DNA of 45,914 bases from Hyphomonas sp. (GTDB taxonomy: Bacteria > Pseudomonadota > Alphaproteobacteria > Caulobacterales > Hyphomonadaceae): contig VMTE01000014.1 of NCBI GenBank assembly GCA_013791775.1, forward strand, positions 1 to 45,914. The letters run 5' to 3'. Below are positions 19,429-28,819 of this stretch, in pieces. The notes below the pieces were generated by a model. The model worked only from the letters and a program-made list of their open reading frames with translations, was not told the DNA's origin and searched no databases. The position numbers and the translations under genes were made by a program. Within the stretch, counting starts at the first letter, position 1; every line of letters begins with the position of its first letter.

Positions 19429-20838
19429 CTAGTAGCGGTAATGATCCGCCTTGAACGGGCCCGTGGTCTCCACGCCGATATAGGCCGCCTGTTCGCCCGA
19501 AAGTTCAGTGAGCTTGACGCCCAGCTTGGCTAGGTGAAGGCGCGCAACCTTCTCGTCGAGATGCTTGGGCAGCGTGTAAACCTTGTTCTCGTACTGGTCG
19601 CCGCGCACGTGAAGTTCGATCTGGGCGAGCGTCTGGTTCGTGAACGAAGCGGACATCACGAAGCTCGGGTGGCCGGTGGCATTGCCGAGATTCACGAGAC
19701 GGCCTTCCGACAGGAGCAGGATGCGTTTGCCATCCGGGAAGGTGACCATGTCCACTTGCGGCTTGATGTTGGTCCACTTGAAATTCCGCAGACCCTCAAC
19801 CTGGATCTCGTTGTCGAAGTGGCCGATGTTGCAGACGATGGCCATGTCTTTCATGGCGCGCATGTGATCTACGGTGAGGATGTCCCTGTTGCCGGTCGCG
19901 GTGACGAAGATGTCAAACTTCGGTGCGGCCTCGTCCATCGTCAACACTTCAAAACCGTCCATGGCGGCCTGCAGCGCGCAGATCGGATCGATTTCGGAAA
20001 CCGCCACGCGGGCGCCCGAACCGGCGAGCGAGGCGGCCGAGCCTTTGCCGACATCGCCGTAGCCGGCAACGAAAGCCTTCTTGCCGGCCATCATCACGTC
20101 CGTGCCGCGGCGGATGGCATCCACGAGGGATTCCTTGCAGCCATACTTGTTGTCGAACTTCGACTTGGTGACCGAGTCGTTGACGTTGATCGCGGGGAAG
20201 GGCAGCTCGCCGCGCTTCTCGAGTTGGTAGAGGCGGTTTACGCCTGTGGTCGTTTCCTCGGAGACGCCGCGGATGCTGGCCTTGGTTTTCTTGAACCAGC
20301 CCGGCGAGGCCGCCATGCGCTTCTTGATCTGGGCGAAGAAGTATTTCTCTTCTTCCGAGCCGGGCTTTTCGAGGAATGCCGCGTTGGCTTCGGCTTTTTC
20401 GCCGACAATCAGGTACATGGTGGCGTCGCCGCCATCATCGAGGATCAGGTTCGGGCTTTCGCCGTCCGGCCACTGGAACATGCGGTCGGTATAGTCCCAG
20501 TACTCTTCCAGCGTTTCGCCCTTGTAGGCGAACACGGCGGTGCCGCTTTCGGCGATCGCGGCGGCGGCATGGTCCTGCGTCGAATAGATGTTGCACGAGA
20601 CCCAGCGCACCTTTGCGCCGAGGGCTTCCAGCGTCTGGATCAGCACGGCGGTCTGGATCGTCATGTGCAGCGACCCGCAGATGCGCGCGCCTTTCAGCGG
20701 CTGCGTCGGGCCGAATTCCTCGCGCGCGGCCATCAGGCCGGGCATTTCGGTCTCGGCGATGGCGATCTCTTTCCGGCCAAATTCGGCCAGCGAAATGTCC
20801 TTGACGAAATAGTCGGTTAACTTTTCCTGAATCGCCAT
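19429..20838 (-). CDS. ahcY: Adenosylhomocysteinase
   Basis: AhcY hydrolyses S-adenosylhomocysteine to adenosine and homocysteine with bound NAD. The 469-residue length and the insert after [18 protein letters not shown] fit the bacterial form. Visible are [20 protein letters not shown], the NAD-binding [27 protein letters not shown] and the conserved C-terminus HYRY. The ribosome-binding site AAAGGA is 8 bases before the ATG. metK follows on the same strand. The 177 bases to the divergent rfbB hold both promoters. An AT-rich pair CATAT-N12-ATATG (20836-20857) overlaps the start and might be a regulator site (speculative). Confidence 0.97.
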   Translation of the reverse strand: MAIQEKLTDYFVKDISLAEFGRKEIAIAETEMPGLMAAREEFGPTQPLKGARICGSLHMTIQTAVLIQTLEALGAKVRWVSCNIYSTQDHAAAAIAESGTAVFAYKGETLEEYWDYTDRMFQWPDGESPNLILDDGGDATMYLIVGEKAEANAAFLEKPGSEEEKYFFAQIKKRMAASPGWFKKTKASIRGVSEETTTGVNRLYQLEKRGELPFPAINVNDSVTKSKFDNKYGCKESLVDAIRRGTDVMMAGKKAFVAGYGDVGKGSAASLAGSGARVAVSEIDPICALQAAMDGFEVLTMDEAAPKFDIFVTATGNRDILTVDHMRAMKDMAIVCNIGHFDNEIQVEGLRNFKWTNIKPQVDMVTFPDGKRILLLSEGRLVNLGNATGHPSFVMSASFTNQTLAQIELHVRGDQYENKVYTLPKHLDEKVARLHLAKLGVKLTELSGEQAAYIGVETTGPFKADHYRY

Positions 20839-21015
20839 ATCAACATTCCTTTATATGCTTATTCAGGCCGATATCACGCGGCCCGCCGCAAGGCAATCGC
20901 TGCTGCTCGCGCAGCCGGATGTCCGGGGCCGGCCCATGCCTTTGCGCCTGGCTATTCCGAAGCAGTACGGGCCTGTGCTATGCGGCCACAGGTGTTGCGC
21001 GTTGGAGGCTGGCCC

Positions 21016-22080
21016 ATGAAATACCTCGTCACGGGCGGCGCCGGCTTCATCGGATCCGCGCTTTGCCTGGCCCTCATGGCCCAGCCCGGCACCCACCTGA
21101 CCGTGGTGGACATGCTCACCTATGCGGCCAACCCGGCGTCACTGGCGCCGCTGGCCGGAAAGCCCGGCTATCGCTTCGTTCAGGCCGATATCGGCGACGG
21201 GGCGGCCATGCGCGCCCTAATGCTGGACGTAGGCCCGGACGCCGTTTTCCATCTCGCGGCCGAAACCCATGTCGACCGTTCGATTGATTCGGCAGGCGCC
21301 TTCATCCAGACCAACCTCGTCGGTACCTTCCAGATGCTGGAAGCGGCGCGGGCCTACTGGTCCGGTCTGTCCCCGCAGGCAGCGGCAAAGTTCCGGTTCG
21401 TGCACATTTCCACAGACGAGGTCTTCGGCTCGCTCGGCGCTGAAGGCAGCTTCAGCGAATCAACGGCCTATGATCCCTCCTCGCCCTATTCGGCCAGCAA
21501 GGCGGGCGCCGACCATCTGGCGCGGGCCTGGCATCGCACCTACGGACTGCCGGTCATAGTGTCGAATTGCTCAAACAATTACGGGCCACGCCAGTTTCCG
21601 GAAAAGTTGATCCCGCTGACGCTCCTCAACGCGCTCGGCGGCGCGCCGATCAATGTCTACGGCAAGGGCGACAATGTGCGCGACTGGCTGTTCGTGGACG
21701 ATCACGCGCAGGCCCTGATGACACTCGCCCGCGCCGCGCCGCCGGGCGAAACCTACATGATTGGCGGGCGCGCCGAGCGCACCAATCTCGACGTGGTCAA
21801 GACGATCTGCGCGCTTCTGGACGCGCGCTTTCCGGCGCAGGCGCCGCATGACCGCCTGATCCGTTTCGTCAGCGACCGGCCGGGACACGATTTCCGCTAC
21901 AGCGTGGACTGCAGCAAGATCGAACGCGACTTCGGCTGGACCCAGGCCGTGACGTTCGAGGCGGGCATGGCGAAAACCGTGGACTGGTATCTCGCCAACG
22001 AGGACTGGTGGAAGCCCTTGCGCAGCAGGGTGTATGACGGCGGACGCCTCGGGCTCGCGTCGACAGGAGCGGCGTCATGA
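21016..22080 (+). CDS. rfbB: dTDP-glucose 4,6-dehydratase
   Basis: RmlB converts dTDP-glucose to dTDP-4-keto-6-deoxyglucose, step two of dTDP-L-rhamnose synthesis. I start at the ATG at 21016, which has GGAGG 7 bases upstream and puts the Rossmann motif VTGGAGFIGS at residues 5-14; an in-frame start at 20980 has no such support. Catalytic residues are present: Thr133, Asp134 and Glu135 in HISTDEVFGSLG, and Tyr158/Lys162 in SPYSASK. GPRQFPEKLIPL and RDWLFVDDHA are typical. It overlaps rfbA by ATGA. At 354 residues it is full length. Confidence 0.95.
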   Translation: MKYLVTGGAGFIGSALCLALMAQPGTHLTVVDMLTYAANPASLAPLAGKPGYRFVQADIGDGAAMRALMLDVGPDAVFHLAAETHVDRSIDSAGAFIQTNLVGTFQMLEAARAYWSGLSPQAAAKFRFVHISTDEVFGSLGAEGSFSESTAYDPSSPYSASKAGADHLARAWHRTYGLPVIVSNCSNNYGPRQFPEKLIPLTLLNALGGAPINVYGKGDNVRDWLFVDDHAQALMTLARAAPPGETYMIGGRAERTNLDVVKTICALLDARFPAQAPHDRLIRFVSDRPGHDFRYSVDCSKIERDFGWTQAVTFEAGMAKTVDWYLANEDWWKPLRSRVYDGGRLGLASTGAAS

Positions 22081-22949
22081 AGGGCATCATTCTCGCCGGC
22101 GGCCGGGGTAGTCGGCTCGATCCCGTCACGCGCAGCCTGTCGAAACAGTTGCTGCCGATCTACGACAAGCCGTTGATCTTCTATCCACTCTCCGTGCTCA
22201 TGCTCGCGGGGATCCGCGAAATCCTGACCATCGTGACGCCGGAGTCTCTGTCCTCCTTCCAGGCGCTGTTTGGCGACGGGAAGCAGTGGGGCCTTGATAT
22301 TCGGTATGCGGTGCAAGATAAGCCGCGTGGGCTGGCGGACGCCTTCATCATCGGCGCGCCCTTCCTCAACGGATCGCCCGCTGCCCTGATCCTTGGCGAC
22401 AACATCTTCTACGGCGCGGGACTGTCCGGCCTCCTGATGAACGCGGTGAAGCCCGGCGCGGACGCCACGATCTTCGCCTATGAGGTACAGGATCCGGAGC
22501 GCTTCGGCGTGGTGGAGTTCGATGCAGAGGGCCGGCCCGTCTCGATCATCGAAAAGCCCACCGCACCCCGCAGCAACTGGGCGGTCACCGGTCTCTACAT
22601 CTACGGCCCCGACGTGGTCGACATTGCACGCAATGTGAAGCCGTCCCCGCGCGGCGAAATCGAGATCACAGATGTCAATGCCGCCTACCTCGCCGCCGGG
22701 CGCCTCAACGCCGTATGCCTGCCGCGCGGCTTCGCCTGGCTGGATGCCGGCACGTTCGACAGCCTGCTCGACGCCTCGCACTTCGTGCAGACCGTCGAGC
22801 GCCGCCAGGGCCTGAAGATTGCCTGCCTGGAAGAAATTGCCTGGCGCAAGGGCTTCATCACGGACGAGGCGCTCGCGCGTCTCGCCCATGGGTATGTGAA
22901 CAATTTCAAGCCCTACCTGCTCGGCCTCCTGGAAAAGCGGTCGGGCTGA
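22077..22949 (+). CDS. rfbA: Glucose-1-phosphate thymidylyltransferase
   Basis: RmlA joins glucose-1-phosphate and dTTP to dTDP-glucose, the first step of the rhamnose pathway. The 290 residues match the family. Seen are LAGGRGSRLDPVTRSLSKQL (nucleotide-binding loop), PIYDKPLIFYPLS, LGDNIFYG, VVEFDAEGRPVSIIEKP, GLYIYGPDVV and the late EIAWRKGFI. It is translationally coupled to rfbB. Its stop is 4 bases from the convergent aminotransferase stop, inside a hairpin. Confidence 0.95.
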   Translation: MKGIILAGGRGSRLDPVTRSLSKQLLPIYDKPLIFYPLSVLMLAGIREILTIVTPESLSSFQALFGDGKQWGLDIRYAVQDKPRGLADAFIIGAPFLNGSPAALILGDNIFYGAGLSGLLMNAVKPGADATIFAYEVQDPERFGVVEFDAEGRPVSIIEKPTAPRSNWAVTGLYIYGPDVVDIARNVKPSPRGEIEITDVNAAYLAAGRLNAVCLPRGFAWLDAGTFDSLLDASHFVQTVERRQGLKIACLEEIAWRKGFITDEALARLAHGYVNNFKPYLLGLLEKRSG

Positions 22950-22959
22950 TCTGTCAGCC
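22944..22959. terminator. Hairpin spanning both convergent stop codons
   Basis: GGCTGA-TCTG-TCAGCC forms a perfect 6-bp stem with a 4-base loop. It contains the stop codon of rfbA on one strand and of the aminotransferase on the other. There is no T-run, so a terminator role is only possible. Confidence 0.35.
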
Positions 22960-24114
22960 GTTGAAGCTGCGCACCGCTTCCACGATTCGGTCCTGCGTGG
23001 CCGTGTCGAGATAGGGGTGCATCGGCAGCGAGATGACGCGCTCGGCGAGGGCTTCGGTGACGGCCAGCTCGCCGGCCGGCGGCGCCCAGCGGCGATAGGC
23101 TTCGTTCATGTGCATCGGCACCGGATAGTAGACTGCCGTCGGCACGCCCTGCGCCTTCAGGTGCGCCGCGAGGCCGTCGCGGTTGTCGTGCTCGATCGTG
23201 TACTGCGCCCAGCTCGAGATGAAGCCCGGCTTCACGAACGGCACCGAGGCCACGTGCGGGCGAAGCAGGTCATTGTAACGGTGCGCGACCACATTCCGCT
23301 TGTCGATCTCGTCGGCGAAGATGTTGAGCTTCTCGATCAGGATGGCAGCCTGGATCGTGTCGAGGCGCGAGTTCATGCCGACGCGCATGTTCAGGTATTT
23401 CGTGTCATGCTCGAAGGTGCGGCCCTGAAGGTCGGACGCCACGGCCTTGCCGTGCACGCGCAGGCTGTCCATCACTTCGGTCAGCGCCGCGTCATTGGTG
23501 ATGACCGCGCCGCCATCACCATAACAGCCCAGCGGCTTTGCCGGGAAGAAGCTGGTGGTGACGCAATCTGCCCAGTCGGACGGATGCTTGCCATTGATCG
23601 TGGTGCCAAAACCCTGCGCGCTGTCGGCGATCAGTTTCAGGTCATACTGGTCAGCGATTTCGCGCAGGCGCGGATAGTTCGCCGCCTGACCGAACAGGCA
23701 GACGCCGATGATCACTTTCGGCTTCAGCTTGCCTTCCTTCAGTACACGTTCGATCTGGGCGACCAGGTGATCCGGGTTCATGTTATAAGTGTCGCGCTCG
23801 ACATCCACGAACACCGGCGTGGCGCCCAGCCAGGGCACGACTTCGCCGGTCGCGCAGAAGGTGAAGCTGGGGCAGAACACGGCGTCGCCGCTGCGCAGGC
23901 CCCACGCCATCAGCGGCAGCACGATGGCTTCCGTGCCGTTGGCGCAACCAAGTGCATGCTTCGCGCCCGAATAGGCGGCGAGCTGGGTTTCAAACTGTTT
24001 GACCTCGGGGCCCATCACATAGGCGCCGCTTTCGATCACTTTCTTGACCGCGGCATTGATCTCGTTTTCGATCCGCTTGCGCTGGGCTTGAAGGTCGATG
24101 AAGGCGATGGACAT
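22954..24114 (-). CDS. DegT/DnrJ/EryC1-type UDP-sugar aminotransferase (WbpE-like)
   Basis: This PLP enzyme transaminates a keto-sugar nucleotide. The 386 residues contain the fold-type I motifs: GCANGTEAIVL, CPSFTFCATGE, LIADSAQGFG with the cofactor Asp164, and SFFPAKPLGCYGDGGA with Lys193 as the PLP Schiff-base lysine. SSWAQYTIEH and LPMHPYL lie near the end. It is the last gene of the minus-strand run wbpB-like, wbpA-like, glycosyltransferase, aminotransferase. That context fits transfer of an amino group to C3 of UDP-3-keto-GlcNAcA, as WbpE does. Start ATG is preceded by AAAGGAAAG. The substrate is inferred. Confidence 0.88.
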   Translation of the reverse strand: MSIAFIDLQAQRKRIENEINAAVKKVIESGAYVMGPEVKQFETQLAAYSGAKHALGCANGTEAIVLPLMAWGLRSGDAVFCPSFTFCATGEVVPWLGATPVFVDVERDTYNMNPDHLVAQIERVLKEGKLKPKVIIGVCLFGQAANYPRLREIADQYDLKLIADSAQGFGTTINGKHPSDWADCVTTSFFPAKPLGCYGDGGAVITNDAALTEVMDSLRVHGKAVASDLQGRTFEHDTKYLNMRVGMNSRLDTIQAAILIEKLNIFADEIDKRNVVAHRYNDLLRPHVASVPFVKPGFISSWAQYTIEHDNRDGLAAHLKAQGVPTAVYYPVPMHMNEAYRRWAPPAGELAVTEALAERVISLPMHPYLDTATQDRIVEAVRSFNG

Positions 24115-24192
24115 GAACGCGACTTTCCTTTGGTGTTGCCGGTGTTTCGGCTGGCGGCGGTGTGACTAGACGAGCGGTTGCCAGGCCGCAAA

Positions 24193-25317
24193 TCACGCCT
24201 CGTTACAGCAAGTTGCGACGAGATCCATGAACCGGCGGGCGGCGGTGATGTCGGTATCGGGCCGGGCCTCGACATTGCGGCCCTGGCCCTTGTGCAGGCC
24301 GGCCAGCTGCGCGGCCGGATCTCCGGTGGGAACGCGCATGTCGCGCCGCCACGGTCCGTCCCCGAACGCGAGGATCGGCGCCTCGAAGGCGAGATAATCT
24401 GCAATCTTGCTGGGCGGAACGTGCATCTTCCCGGACGCCACGAAGGCGAGCGCATCGGCGCCGGCCATCAGGCTGCGGGCCTCTTCATAGGGCAGGGGGC
24501 CGTGCGCCGTGATCGCGCGGGCGGCAGGGCTCGCATCAATCAGGCCGCGCTCACGCGCATTGATCCGCCCCACCAGATGCAGTCGCAGCTCCGGCCGCGC
24601 CGCTTGCGCCGCTTCAAACGGGGTCAGCAGCTCCTCCAGCCGCGCCTCCGGATCCGACAGCGCGACCGACCCCGCATGCACGATGTTCAGCGTGCCCGGC
24701 GCGAACGCGTGGGGCTGCGCCGGCGCAGAGGATGTGAAATGGGCGAGCACATGCACGGTCCTCCCGCCGAGGGCCTTCGCTTCGCTTGCGACCACCGGGT
24801 CCACCGCCAGAACCAGGTCCGCCTGCGGCAGAAGGCGCTGCGCCAGGCTGCGCTCGCCAATCCGGCGATGCAGGCGCCGGCGTTCCTGCCGGTGCGGCGC
24901 TTCCAGCCAGCGATCGCGCAAGTCCGCCGCCCAGCGCGCGCCGAGCGCTTCGGCAAGGCGCCGTCCGGCCACATGGATCGATTCCGGCGGACTGGTGGAC
25001 AGGACCCAATTGGGGCGCCACTCGTCCGCAATCACAAGGTTGGCGGCGCGCTGGCACCAGCGGATGTCCGGATCCGGCCAGAGCAGCCAGTCCCGCGCCA
25101 CCGCGCGCAGGTTGAACCCGCCCTGCGCCGGCGCTGTGGAGGGATCGCGGTTCGCATGCGGCACGGCCCAGCCGGGTTCACCCTCGGGCAGCGACGGAGC
25201 GCACACACGCACCTCGACGCCCAGCCTGCGCAGCGCTGCAGCCAAGAGGAAAGGGCGCCGCGCGCCGCCGGAGATGGCCGGTGGATAGTGGCGGGCGAGG
25301 ATTAGCAGCGTCTTCAC
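24193..25317 (-). CDS. Glycosyltransferase, GT4-like
   Basis: The 374-residue product starts with GTG just after a GGAGGA site. The N-terminal Rossmann half opens with LLILARHYPPAISGGARRPF and contains WVLSTSPPESIH. The C-terminal half has a GT-B pattern, NIVHAGSVALSDPEARLEEL and HGPLPYEEARSLMAGADALA, then SGKMHVPPSKIADYLAFEAP where the nucleotide-sugar-binding EX7E-like motif is weak. It probably adds one sugar to the growing repeat unit on the cytoplasmic side. It lies between the sugar dehydrogenase and the aminotransferase, so its donor may be the uronic acid those enzymes make (inference). Confidence 0.75.
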   Translation of the reverse strand: MKTLLILARHYPPAISGGARRPFLLAAALRRLGVEVRVCAPSLPEGEPGWAVPHANRDPSTAPAQGGFNLRAVARDWLLWPDPDIRWCQRAANLVIADEWRPNWVLSTSPPESIHVAGRRLAEALGARWAADLRDRWLEAPHRQERRRLHRRIGERSLAQRLLPQADLVLAVDPVVASEAKALGGRTVHVLAHFTSSAPAQPHAFAPGTLNIVHAGSVALSDPEARLEELLTPFEAAQAARPELRLHLVGRINARERGLIDASPAARAITAHGPLPYEEARSLMAGADALAFVASGKMHVPPSKIADYLAFEAPILAFGDGPWRRDMRVPTGDPAAQLAGLHKGQGRNVEARPDTDITAARRFMDLVATCCNEA

Positions 25318-25344
25318 CGGTCCTCCTCGCGCCGTCAGGGCCGG

Positions 25345-26700
25345 TCAGGCCTTCACGACCTTGTGCCTCAGTTCTGCGGGAATGTCCTTCGCGGCGTTGC
25401 GCGTGTCGATGACCAGCGGCGCATGGCGCACGATGTTGGTATAATCGACCGCATCGTGATCCGTCGAAATCAGCACGCAGTCATAGGACTGCAGCGCCGC
25501 CTCGGTCAGGTCGACCGACTTCATGCCGGCAAATTCCGGATGGTCCCGGTTCATCGGCACGGAAGGGATGTGCGGGTCATGGTAATCGACGTGCGCGCCG
25601 CGCTCGCGCAGCATGTGGATCAGATGCAGCGACGGGCTTTCGCGCATGTCATCGACGTTCTTCTTGTAGGCGAGGCCTGAAACGAGAATGCGGCTGCCCG
25701 CGACCGATTTCTTCAGGTGCCCGCTCATCGCCTCCGCCAGAGCCTCGATCACGATGCGCGGCATGCGGGTCACCACATCGCCGGCCAGCTCGATAAAGCG
25801 CGTCGTCTCGCCGTGCGCCCGGGCTTTCCAGGTGAGATAGAACGGATCGATCGGAATGCAGTGCCCGCCAAGGCCGGGGCCCGGATAGAAAGCCATGAAG
25901 CCGAATGGCTTGGTCTTCGCCGCGTCGATCACTTCCCAGACATCAATGTCCATGCCCTGGAACACGGTCTTCAGTTCGTTGACGAGGGCAATGTTGATCA
26001 GCCGGAAGATGTTCTCCGTCAGCTTCACCGCTTCCGCCGTTTTCATGTCCGAGACCGGCACGACCTTGGTGATCGTCTCATAGACGGCAATCGCCATGTC
26101 GCGCTCGGCGTCGGTGTCCGCCCCGACGACTTTCGGAATGCTCGAGGTCGAGAAGTCGATATTGCCGGGGTCTTCGCGCTCGGGCGAATAGGCGATGGCA
26201 AAATCGGCGCCCGCCTTCAGGCCCGTGGTTTCCAGAATCGTGCGCACGACTTCATCGCTGGTGCCCGGATAGGTGGTCGACTCCAGGATCACGAGCTGCG
26301 CCGGGCGCAGGTGGCGGGCAATCATCTGCGTTGTCTTTTCAACGTAGGATATGTCCGGCTCACGGTGGATGTTCAGAGGCGTCGGCACGCACATCAGCAA
26401 GGCGTCGGCGGCGGGAAGGCGGGTCTCGTCCGACGTCACTTCAAGCCGGCCCGTCGCCATCATCGTCGCAATCCGTGCGTCGGGAATGTGCGCGATATAG
26501 GTCTTGCCCACCGTTAGCGCGGAAACCTTGGTCTCGTCGATGTCGAAGCCCAGCACGCGGAAGCCGGCCGAAAGGAACGCTTCGGCCAGCGGCAGCCCCA
26601 CATAGCCGAGCCCCATGATTCCAATCGTCAGGTCGCGCTTGTGCGCGCGCTCGACATAGGCCCTGGACATCGCTTTGGCAGATTTCGTCGTCGTCAGCAT
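25345..26700 (-). CDS. wbpA: UDP-sugar 6-dehydrogenase (WbpA-like, UDP-GlcNAc dehydrogenase type)
   Basis: This enzyme oxidises C6 of a UDP-hexose to the uronic acid using two NAD+. The 451 residues carry the NAD motif IGIMGLGYVGLPLAEAF (GLGYVG at 30-35), VPTPL, LESTTYPGT, YSPEREDPGN and the catalytic cysteine Cys281 in GPGLGGHCIPIDPFYL. The last block and YKKNVDDMRESP are typical of UDP-GlcNAc/UDP-ManNAc dehydrogenases rather than of UDP-glucose dehydrogenase. A Gfo/Idh/MocA oxidoreductase precedes it and a DegT aminotransferase lies two genes on, as in the Pseudomonas WbpA-B-E pathway. Confidence 0.88.
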   Translation of the reverse strand: MLTTTKSAKAMSRAYVERAHKRDLTIGIMGLGYVGLPLAEAFLSAGFRVLGFDIDETKVSALTVGKTYIAHIPDARIATMMATGRLEVTSDETRLPAADALLMCVPTPLNIHREPDISYVEKTTQMIARHLRPAQLVILESTTYPGTSDEVVRTILETTGLKAGADFAIAYSPEREDPGNIDFSTSSIPKVVGADTDAERDMAIAVYETITKVVPVSDMKTAEAVKLTENIFRLINIALVNELKTVFQGMDIDVWEVIDAAKTKPFGFMAFYPGPGLGGHCIPIDPFYLTWKARAHGETTRFIELAGDVVTRMPRIVIEALAEAMSGHLKKSVAGSRILVSGLAYKKNVDDMRESPSLHLIHMLRERGAHVDYHDPHIPSVPMNRDHPEFAGMKSVDLTEAALQSYDCVLISTDHDAVDYTNIVRHAPLVIDTRNAAKDIPAELRHKVVKA

Positions 26701-26754
26701 GCTGATCTCTCTGGTGGGAGTGTCGGGTCGGGGCCGCGCCGTTGCGGGCTTGGC

Positions 26755-27747
26755 TCAATCGATGTTGGCAGGCAGCGATGTATGCGCTTCAGCCCGAAGC
26801 AGTGTTTCGACAACCCGCAGCGCTTCGGCGCCGTCGGTGCGGGGCGATTTTCCGCTGGCGCAGCATTCGAGGAAATGCCGGCACTCGGCCTTCAGGGGCT
26901 CGTCAGGCGGAAATGCCACCGGCTCGGCCTCGGCCTTGATCGCTTCCGGTCCGCCGGGCTTGTAGTCCACGCGGTGGCGATACAACCGCAACTTGTCTTC
27001 CGGCTTGGCCGCCGAATCCTCGAATACGGCCATGCCCGTCTCGCCAACGACGACCAGCCGGTGTTCCTTGAACGGATGGAGCCAGGCGGCAAACACATGC
27101 GCGCGCCGCCCGCCGGCGAAGGTCATGTCGAGCCGGTACTCATCTTCCAGTCCACGCGTCACCCAAGCGCTGCCGCCGCCGGTCACCGTTGCGGGGCGCT
27201 CATCGAACAGCGCCAGCAGCATCGACAGGTCGTGCGGCGCAAAACTCCACAACGCATTCTCTTCGGTGCGCAGTTTTCCCAAGCTTAGGCGGTGCGAATA
27301 CGCGTAGCGCAGCCCACCAATCTCGCCGCGGCGCACCAGATCCAGCAAGGTCACGAAGGCGGGGTGGTATTGCAGCAGATGGCCAACCATCAGCAGGCGT
27401 CCGGCCTTGTCCGCCGAGTCGCACATGGCGCGGCTGTCGTCCAACGTCAGCGCAAGCGGCTTCTCGACGAAAACATGCTTCCCGGCGGCAAATGCTTTTA
27501 GCGCCAGCGCCGCATGCGCTTCGGCCGGCGCCGCGATGGAGACCGCCGCAATAGTGGGGTCCGCGAGCACTTCGCCCAGCGTGCGCACCGGCACGCGGTT
27601 CTTTTCGGCTTCCCGCGCCGCCGTTTCCGGATGGTCGTCAACGACGGCTGCGAGAGCGCCGAGTTCGGCGAAATTGCGCGCGAGGTTCTTACCCCAATAG
27701 CCGGCGCCGATCTGTGCTACCTTGAGTGCCGCGCTGGGAGTAGTCAT
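26755..27747 (-). CDS. Gfo/Idh/MocA-family oxidoreductase (WbpB-like)
   Basis: I start at the ATG at 27747, which gives 330 residues and puts the NAD-binding VAQIGAGYWGKNLARN at the N-terminus; an upstream start at 27795 would add 16 residues unlike the family. The motif HVFVEKPLAL (Glu95-Lys96-Pro97) and GHLLQYHPAF are typical. By context it would oxidise C3 of UDP-GlcNAcA to the 3-keto form for the aminotransferase, as WbpB does. It is the first gene of the minus-strand operon; 124 bases separate it from the divergent sulfotransferase. The substrate is inferred. Confidence 0.83.
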   Translation of the reverse strand: MTTPSAALKVAQIGAGYWGKNLARNFAELGALAAVVDDHPETAAREAEKNRVPVRTLGEVLADPTIAAVSIAAPAEAHAALALKAFAAGKHVFVEKPLALTLDDSRAMCDSADKAGRLLMVGHLLQYHPAFVTLLDLVRRGEIGGLRYAYSHRLSLGKLRTEENALWSFAPHDLSMLLALFDERPATVTGGGSAWVTRGLEDEYRLDMTFAGGRRAHVFAAWLHPFKEHRLVVVGETGMAVFEDSAAKPEDKLRLYRHRVDYKPGGPEAIKAEAEPVAFPPDEPLKAECRHFLECCASGKSPRTDGAEALRVVETLLRAEAHTSLPANID

Positions 27748-27871
27748 TGAGTTTGTGCTTGCTTTCCGATGAGGGGGACGGGGAGTTCTAAACACGCTAG
27801 GCTATGCAGTCGTCAAGGCTGCAGTGTCGGCTATGGACATTTAGCCCCCGGACTGTGATCTGAGTGACGAG

Positions 27872-28819
27872 ATGAACCAGAAGTTACACGATCCGGTACT
27901 GGACGCCGCGCAAGCTGAACTATTTGCAGCGCATTCCGGCACCCGGGATGCGTCGGCTGTTTTCATTGTTGGCGCGCCCCGGACGGGTAGCACCTTGTTC
28001 TATCAGGCGCTCGCGCAGGCTTTTGACCTGCCGTTCGTTTCCAATACTGCAGATGCCGATACGCCGCACCATCCTGCGATCGGCGTCCTGCGGAGTTTTC
28101 GGGCGAATCAGGACGGTCTGCCTGAGTCCGGATTCGAGAGCTGCTTCGGCAAGACGCGGGGCCTCCATGCCCCATCCGAGGGGTCTGCCGTTTTTTCGCA
28201 CTGGTGCGGCGGGGGGCATCCGTCCGAACGGGTCAGCCCCGGCATCCTGCCAGACCGCGAAGCCCACATGCGCGCCACCCTGTCGGCCATCGAATCGGCC
28301 ACCGGCGCACCGCTGCTCATCAAGAATGCCTGGAACTGTTTCCGGGTTCCGGCGCTGGCCCGGGCCTTCCCGCGCGCCGTATTCCTGTGGATCCGGCGTG
28401 ACGCTGCCGATGCCGCTGCCTCGGACCTTGCGGCCCGCTACGCCGTGCAAGGAGATCCACAGGCCTGGAATTCGGCGACGCCGCACAATGTCGAATTGCT
28501 CCGGCGACTGCATCCGGCCGGGCAGGTTCTGGAAAACCAGTTCGAGTTTTCGCGCGCCATTTCCGAGGCCGCCGCCGCCCTGCCGGACACACGCTTCTCT
28601 GCGGTCTGGTACGAGGACTTTCTCGCGGATCCGAACGCGGTTGCCGCGCGCCTTGCGGCGCACGTGCCGCTGCTGGCAGCGCGCCCGCGCCATCCGCTCC
28701 CGGACTTTGCCGCGCCGCCGCCGGTTGACCTGCCGGAGCCCGACCGTCAGGCCTTGCACCACCATTTGGCCGAGGCGCCCGGCCGCTGGCAGCCCCTGCG
28801 CTGGCCGGGGGCGCGCTAG
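27872..28819 (+). CDS. Sulfotransferase family protein
   Basis: The 315-residue product has the PAPS 5'-phosphosulfate-binding loop VGAPRTGSTLFYQAL at about residues 33-47. A second helix-strand region, RAVFLWIRRDAADAAASDLA, resembles the 3'-phosphate-binding segment. No membrane segment is visible. It could sulfate a sugar of the surface polysaccharide, which would fit a marine organism, but no substrate can be read from the sequence. Genes for PAPS supply are not in the window. Its stop overlaps that of the convergent asnB-like gene in a shared CTAG. Confidence 0.75.
   Translation: MNQKLHDPVLDAAQAELFAAHSGTRDASAVFIVGAPRTGSTLFYQALAQAFDLPFVSNTADADTPHHPAIGVLRSFRANQDGLPESGFESCFGKTRGLHAPSEGSAVFSHWCGGGHPSERVSPGILPDREAHMRATLSAIESATGAPLLIKNAWNCFRVPALARAFPRAVFLWIRRDAADAAASDLAARYAVQGDPQAWNSATPHNVELLRRLHPAGQVLENQFEFSRAISEAAAALPDTRFSAVWYEDFLADPNAVAARLAAHVPLLAARPRHPLPDFAAPPPVDLPEPDRQALHHHLAEAPGRWQPLRWPGAR

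Noticed and set aside
18029-20820. Long plus-strand open frames opposite metK and ahcY
   Set aside because: They are antisense shadows of two highly conserved enzymes and show no recognisable motif.
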